From: Carettochelys insculpta
Taxonomy: Eukaryota; Chordata; Testudines; Carettochelyidae
DNA: 64,000 nucleotides
Direction of reading: 5' to 3'
Assembly (NCBI RefSeq): GCF_033958435.1
Contig: NC_134137.1
Location: 248,480,501 to 248,544,500 of the forward strand
This document shows positions 58,731 through 64,000 of the stretch, in pieces (within the stretch, counting starts at the first letter, position 1; every line of letters starts with the position of its first letter). The notes below the pieces were generated by a model. It saw only the letters and a program-made list of their open reading frames with translations. It did not search any database and had not been told where the DNA came from. A program made the translations under genes and the position numbers.

Positions 58731-60492
58731 AAAGTAAACTTTGTTTTGTAGCATTAAAAATAATTTCTCTGACAGACAAAAATCATTCATTTGAAATAAA
58801 CACACCCCCAAAACATAATTTGAAACTTTTGAATCTCTGGGGCAATTAGCGATGGTGCAAAGGACACTGAGCATGTATCAATGGGTAGTAGTCACTTAAA
58901 GCATCATTTAAAAATCACCTGCCTGAGTGGGAAGAAGAATACTTAATCAAGTTGAAATCCCTAATATCTTTCATTTGTCCCACTCTCATCCCACCCATGC
59001 TGAATCTGTCGCCCACCCTTATTATTGCTACTGTCTGCCTTGGTGAGCTTTGTCAAAGCGTTAGGGTAAAATCCTGACTCTGCTTAAATAAATGACAAAA
59101 TTCCAGTTCACTTTAATGGGGACAGGATTTCACCCTTGGATCATAAACTATTTTGGCAGCAACTGTCACCTTGTGTTTTCTGGGGTGCCAGTACATTTTT
59201 GGATGTTAGGCTCAGCAGCAACCACAACACATTTTTCTAGAGATATGCAAATACTAGAATGGTAGCTACTTACAGGTTGAATATCATACTTTCCTGTGTC
59301 TGAAATACTGTCCTAAATAGTACCACTTCCAGAAGGGGCAATCCTTCTGAAAGTAATGCTTCAATCTCAGTTCAGTAGCTGTTGCTAAATTTGAGGGGCC
59401 ATTTTGTTATTAGTTGCTACCCCACTGAAGGCAGCAGAACATTTGGCAGAGATTATGAGTTATACCAGTGACAAGTCATTGCTGACTCTGTCAAGATACG
59501 CCCACCTTGTTCATAGGTACAACACGGCAAAGTAAAACATAGTTGAATATTCTACTTGAGCTGAGCCTTGTGTTTTGAACTCCTGCATGAAAAGTTTGCT
59601 TCCCAGCTGCACTTTTAAGAGTGTGTGTGTGGTCAGTTGTGAAGTTGCTCAAAAAGGTAATTCGAACCATTATCAGCTCATCTCTGCAGATATTCTGTGT
59701 AGTGGCACACAAGCTGTCTATACAGTAACTCTTGCTAGTGGAACTGTTTATGTGAAGAGCTACTGTAAGCAGTTAAACACCATTTTTAAAATATCACATA
59801 TGATTTGTTCATTCATTTTCACCAGTACAGGGTAATGTGTTTTAAAATTATTTACAATATTTCACAATATTTTAGATCCTCTTTTGACAAAATCCACTAT
59901 AAAGTTGTGCACTATTTGCAAACTTAAGGATTAGATCTGGATTTATAATTAACACTGGTGAATTGGTGGGTTTTCTTAATTTGCTTTTTTTAAAGTTTTA
60001 TACATATATATATATTAAAATATGCAGTGTCTTTAAAATCTATTACAATTTTGTCTCTATGCTGTTTCATATAGCTTTGAATATAGAACACACTGATCTC
60101 CATTTGAAAAGCCTGTGTACTTTGTGCTTTGGAAAGGCACATAACTATCACATAGGTGATGAATATTTCAGTAAAGGACCTGGCACTGAACAAGGTGATG
60201 CTATTTTCTGCTTATACCATTAAGACTGCTTAAAAGGGTACTTTACTGTGCTAACCACAGTACACTGGGCTAAAATATCTATTGCAATGCACAGACTTTG
60301 CATCAGGTACTGTGGCCAAACAGATACATTTAAACAGCCTGAGAGATAGTACGGGTGAAACAATTACTATTAAATTCTATTACATTTGTGCTAGAGAGTC
60401 TGTTGGAGCCCCATTACGTAAGCCATTGTATATGCATTAAAGCAATATGTGTCTTAAGGGACTTGCAATCTAAACGCTCAAGAAAGGCAAAG
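58731..60492. other. Intronic sequence without recognised element
   Basis: AT-rich, with a (TA)-rich patch at 60000-60016. No exon or repeat was recognised. Confidence 0.45.
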
Positions 60493-61517
60493 TATAAGTT
60501 GAACTTCTGGGCTGCGTCTACACGTGCACGCTACTTCGAAGTAGCGGCAGTAACTTCGAAATAGCGCCCGTCACGTCTACACGTGTTGGGCGCTATTTCG
60601 AAGTTGAAATCGACGTTAGGCGGCGAGACGTCGAAGTCGCTAACCCCATGAGCGGATGGGAATAGTGCCCTACTTCGACGTTCAACATCGAAGTAGGGAC
60701 GTGTAGACGATCCGCGTCCCGCAACATCGAAATAGCGGGGTCCTCCATGGTGGCCATCAGCTGGGGGGTTGAGAGATACTCTCTCTCCAGCCCTTGCGGG
60801 GCTCTGTGGTCACCGTGGGCAGCAGCCCTTAGCCCAGGGCTTCTGGCTGCTGCTGCTGCAGCTGGGGGTCCGTGCTGCATATACAGGGTCTGCAACTAGT
60901 TGTTGGCTCTGTGTATCTTGCACTGTTTAATGAAAGTGTGTCTGGGAGGGGCCCTTTAAGGGAGCGACTTGCTGTTGAGTCCGCCCCGTGACCCTGTCTG
61001 CAGCTGTGCCTGGCTCCCTTATTTCGATGTGTGCTACTTTGGCGTGTAGACGTTCCCTCGCTGTGCCTATTTCGATGTTGGGCTGAGCAACGTCGAAGTT
61101 GAACATCGACGTTGCCAGCCCTGGAGGACGTGTAGACGTTATTCATCGAAATAGCCTATTTCGATGTCGCAACATCGAAATAAGCTATTTCGAAGTTGGG
61201 TGCACGTGTAGACGTAGCCCTGTTGTCCAGCATCCATAATCCTGCATGAGTTTAGTTAGCTGATCAACCACTTACGGGTGTGTCCAAGTTTCCCAAGGTC
61301 CCATAATGTTTGTTTACAGCCATCAGTCCTGGCTCTCAGTGTTTTGTGCTGTTAGTTAGCTGTACTTTATCCCTAAATGTCTTCTAAGAGCTCAGTAATC
61401 AGTGGAAGTGTTGGTAATGCTGCTAGACAATATTGACCTCCTGTGGTTCAGTAAATTCTCTCATTCTGCACCAGTCCAGCCCCGAGGGTGCCAGACAAGA
61501 GATGTTCACCCCCTGTA
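60493..61517 (-). mobile_element. TIR element with TA ends, family B copy 3, split by Harbinger copy 5
   Basis: One terminal repeat, tataagttgaacttctg, lies at 60493-60509 and continues only after the inserted element, as ttgtccagcatcc at 61223. The other end is near 61517 (agatgttcaccccctgta). Compared with the copy at 40221-40550 the body is inverted. Removing the insert restores a normal terminus. Confidence 0.8.
60510..61219 (+). mobile_element. Harbinger-type miniature element, family A copy 5
   Basis: 710 bp. Ends GGCTGCGTCTACACGTG and the inverse of GGCTACGTCTACACGTG, with CTG on both sides (60507-60509, 61220-61222). It is inserted 17 bases inside the terminal repeat of a family B element. 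Confidence 0.9.
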
Positions 61518-61640
61518 GTGTCCCTCTTTTAGAGGTAAGGAACTGAGACAGCCAAAAAATCTCTGGTATAGCCGGAGATGGAATCCAGGTCTCCTGATGC
61601 CTGGCCTACAGTCTTAATCACAAGGACCGTCTTTTCTCAT
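61508..61640 (-). mobile_element. MIR-like SINE fragment
   Basis: gaggtaaggaactgagacag, then atggaatccaggtctcctga and ctacagtcttaatcacaagg, reads like the antisense of a MIR element. Old. Confidence 0.5.
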
Positions 61641-62199
61641 GGCTGTTTAGGTGGGTGCAGGAAAAGAGACTCTCCAGAACTTTGATCGTTCCTTTAGATG
61701 GAGTCACTGATGACGGTTGAAAGCAGAATACCAAGCAACCAGTGTGCATTTTGTGTTCTGCTCTGGGAATCATGTTCACAGCTGCAGCTGATTTAATTTG
61801 CTTGTCAGTGTAAATGACGGTGAGTGGATAGGCTGTAAACCCAGCACTGACTGCTAAAGCAGCTGAAAGTGGGGATGGTCACCGCTGCGTCCTCTGTTAT
61901 AGAAATTATTCTGGGATTCCCCATGGTGGACCAGCAGAAGTTGCTGCTGTGCTCTTGTTCAGAGAAACAGCATTTTGTCCTGGCTAGCCCTTGCTTCTAA
62001 TAATGGAATATCCATTAATCATCTTGGAACTGGACACACTGGCTTTACTGCAGACTGAGCACCCACAAACATGTTTTTATTAACCAGTACCTTAGCTGTA
62101 TGAGCTCTTCAACAGTGGAGCTCAAACAATTTTTAGGGTGAGGGTGCTGAACTGTGCCCTCTTTACCCCATCCACACCCCTCACCACCCCAGGCTGGGG

Positions 62200-62410
62200 C
62201 CAAAGATGGGGGTGGATGTGGAGCCCCTCTGGGGCTGGCAGCAGACCCCCAGAAGGGGGCCAGCAACAGAACCCCCAAGCACAGGGCCGGCAGCCAGGAT
62301 ACTGGGGCTGGCAGTGGAGACCTCAGGCATGGGGCTGGCAGTGGAACTCCTAGGAGCATGGCTAGTGGTGGGGCCCTTGGGCTGGCAGCCAGTACCCTGG
62401 TGAGGGGCCA
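62200..62410. repeat. Degenerate GGGGCTGGCAG minisatellite
   Basis: Five or six copies of a unit of roughly 40 bases built around ggggctggcagc, within a GC-rich stretch inside AT-rich intron. Confidence 0.65.
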
Positions 62411-63215
62411 CTTTGGGCACAAAGCCTAGGGATGCTGCAGCATCCCCTTTACTCCTACTTCCTGTGCTTATGCTCTTCAGAGCTGTGCAGAAATCCAACC
62501 TTGCTTCCTGAAAGGGCTCCCAAGGGATTATATTTGTCCTCTTCCATCCCATTTTTCAAGCACCTGGGCAATAAAGGGCAAGATTTACCCCAAAAGCTAT
62601 TCCTAGTTTATGGGACAGTATAGGAGTATAATAGTATATAGCATAGATGTAAAGCATATGCGAATAGTATTCTGTTTAGTGGGTGTTGCACCTCTGTCTG
62701 AAAGCAGAATTTGACTCTTACATGCTAAAATAAACAGCAGACCAAACCCCATGTTATGTAACAAAAGAGCATGATGTGGAGCTAAATTTTAAAACAATTA
62801 AATATCTTCATTTTGAAATTAACCGCTTAACTAACACTGGCCATGACTTATGCATATTGGTGCCTAAAGGTAAGCTTCCAGATCCACAGTAGGGCTTGTT
62901 AGCTTCTGGTGGAAGGAAAGGGGATTCATACCACCCAGCTGGTGCTTGGCCACCAAGTTATTTCTGTCAACAAGCTGGAGTAAGCCTAGTAGGCCAAAGA
63001 GGGGAAGACAGAGCAAGTGCCTCATGTGCCTCTTAAGACGCCCATTCTTCACTCACACGCTGCTTCCTCTGCACTGAGTGTGAGTCCCGTGAAGTGGCCT
63101 TATGACCTTTTTCCACATTTTGCCAAAGAACACAAGAGCACATAAAGCTTTGAGGTACCTACATGTAGCCCCGGCTCATGCTTCTTACTGTCCTCTGCCC
63201 ACAGTCACATACTTT

Positions 63216-63345
63216 GATCTCAGAGGAGTAGCTGTGTTAGTGTGTAGCTTCACAATTAACAAGCAGTCCTGTAGCACCTTAGAGGCTTACAAACTAATAA
63301 ATATGTTAGTCTCTAAGGTGCTACATGAATTTTTTGTTATTCACA
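63216..63345 (+). mobile_element. Foldback tRNA-derived SINE, short
   Basis: Left arm gaggagtagctgtgttagtg, then cctgtagcaccttagaggct. Right arm gttagtctctaaggtgctac inverted, ending near tttttgtta. The loop is only a few bases, near 63298. The target duplication is uncertain. Confidence 0.75.
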
Positions 63346-64000
63346 TACCCTGTGGATAATAAGTATAAAAAAGGTGAGCATAACAGGGTCCAGTGTTTTG
63401 CATTAAGTTCATGAATTTAGGTTTTTTTTCCATGAGTCTGTGTGTTGCATTGATGAATGGAATGCTCCAAGAGATAATCCTTACAGTTTTAACTATTTAC
63501 ATGTAGCGGTGTTTCTTATATGTCTCTGTGAGAGCAAACTAAAACCATACAGTGAAAACAATCCGCTGTATTACACTGAATGAAAGGGGATGCTCTCTTT
63601 TCGGTTTTCGTCTCAGCCTTATGTTAATGATGAATCTGAAATTCCTTAGATGAGTGCTGAAGCACACAAGCCAGTTCTTTGCAAGTACTGTAAGTCTGCC
63701 TGCTAGAGAGCAGAAGAATCTACTTCTGCTGAATGATTGATTTTTATGCTCAGGATGAATTAAGCTAATTCCACACACACAATAATGATACCAGAGGTAG
63801 ACTTGCTATATTCAAAAGGAGAGAGAAACCGAGGTCTCTTTAGACACAGCATCAAATATGTCTCAAAGTAAATATTGAGTATAACTGGAAGTCTTTGAAC
63901 ATATTTTTTCTCTTCAAATAGGCTAGTTAATATTTTACAGTTCTGCTTCTTCAGGGAAACTTACTTTTTTAAATAATTATTTTTGTAGTACATACCTTGG

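Larger units (their letters stand above)
61641..64000. other. Intronic sequence with a minisatellite and a SINE
   Basis: Apart from the two elements annotated within it, the sequence is unremarkable. Overlapping open frames on both strands at 62045-62552 come from the GC-rich minisatellite and are not genes. Confidence 0.45.

Overview
This is vertebrate intronic DNA, almost certainly from a cryptodiran turtle. The case for a turtle is the repeat content: tRNA-derived SINEs of the tortoise/Cry type (head reading tagccgtgttagtctg), many CR1 LINEs, hAT and Harbinger miniature elements, and old MIR- and L2-like fragments. The species assignment is an inference. No bacterial-style gene, rRNA, canonical tRNA gene or CRISPR array is present.

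The only host coding sequence I can support is one 135-bp exon on the + strand (13246-13380). It encodes a single calcium-binding EGF-like domain that best fits SCUBE1, with a clean acceptor and donor and 1-1 phase. I found no neighbouring SCUBE exon, so the rest of the window is read as two long introns: more than 13 kb upstream and more than 50 kb downstream of the exon.

Layout. 1-7.2 kb: retroposon fragments and a CR1 nested in a CR1. 9-10.7 kb: a cluster of hAT-type elements. 11.3-16.8 kb: the SCUBE-like exon, flanked by two foldback SINEs and one Harbinger-type miniature element. 22-27 kb: an RTE-like LINE with its 5' part inverted, then a CR1. 30-40 kb: a nested stack, in which an old minus-strand CR1 is split by a young CR1 with an open reverse transcriptase frame, by a LINE 3' fragment, and by a 3.8-kb two-gene PIF/Harbinger transposon. 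40-50.7 kb: further CR1s split by hAT and Harbinger miniature elements, and a hAT-like element carrying a minisatellite. 53.4-56.2 kb: an L2 split by a SINE, and a CR1 split by a non-LTR retroposon with perfect target duplications. 57-61.5 kb: more Harbinger-type elements, one inserted into the end of another transposon.

Most informative points: (1) Harbinger-type elements ending in GTCTACAC dominate the window. A full-size relative with transposase and Myb-like genes is present, but its transposase shows a frame break and an Asp-to-Asn change at the first catalytic position. (2) Five of eight SINE copies are inverted-repeat foldbacks; two are bounded by exact target-site duplications, so each inserted as one palindromic unit. 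(3) Target-site duplications give a relative order of insertion at several loci. All homology calls are from reading the sequence; no database search was possible.
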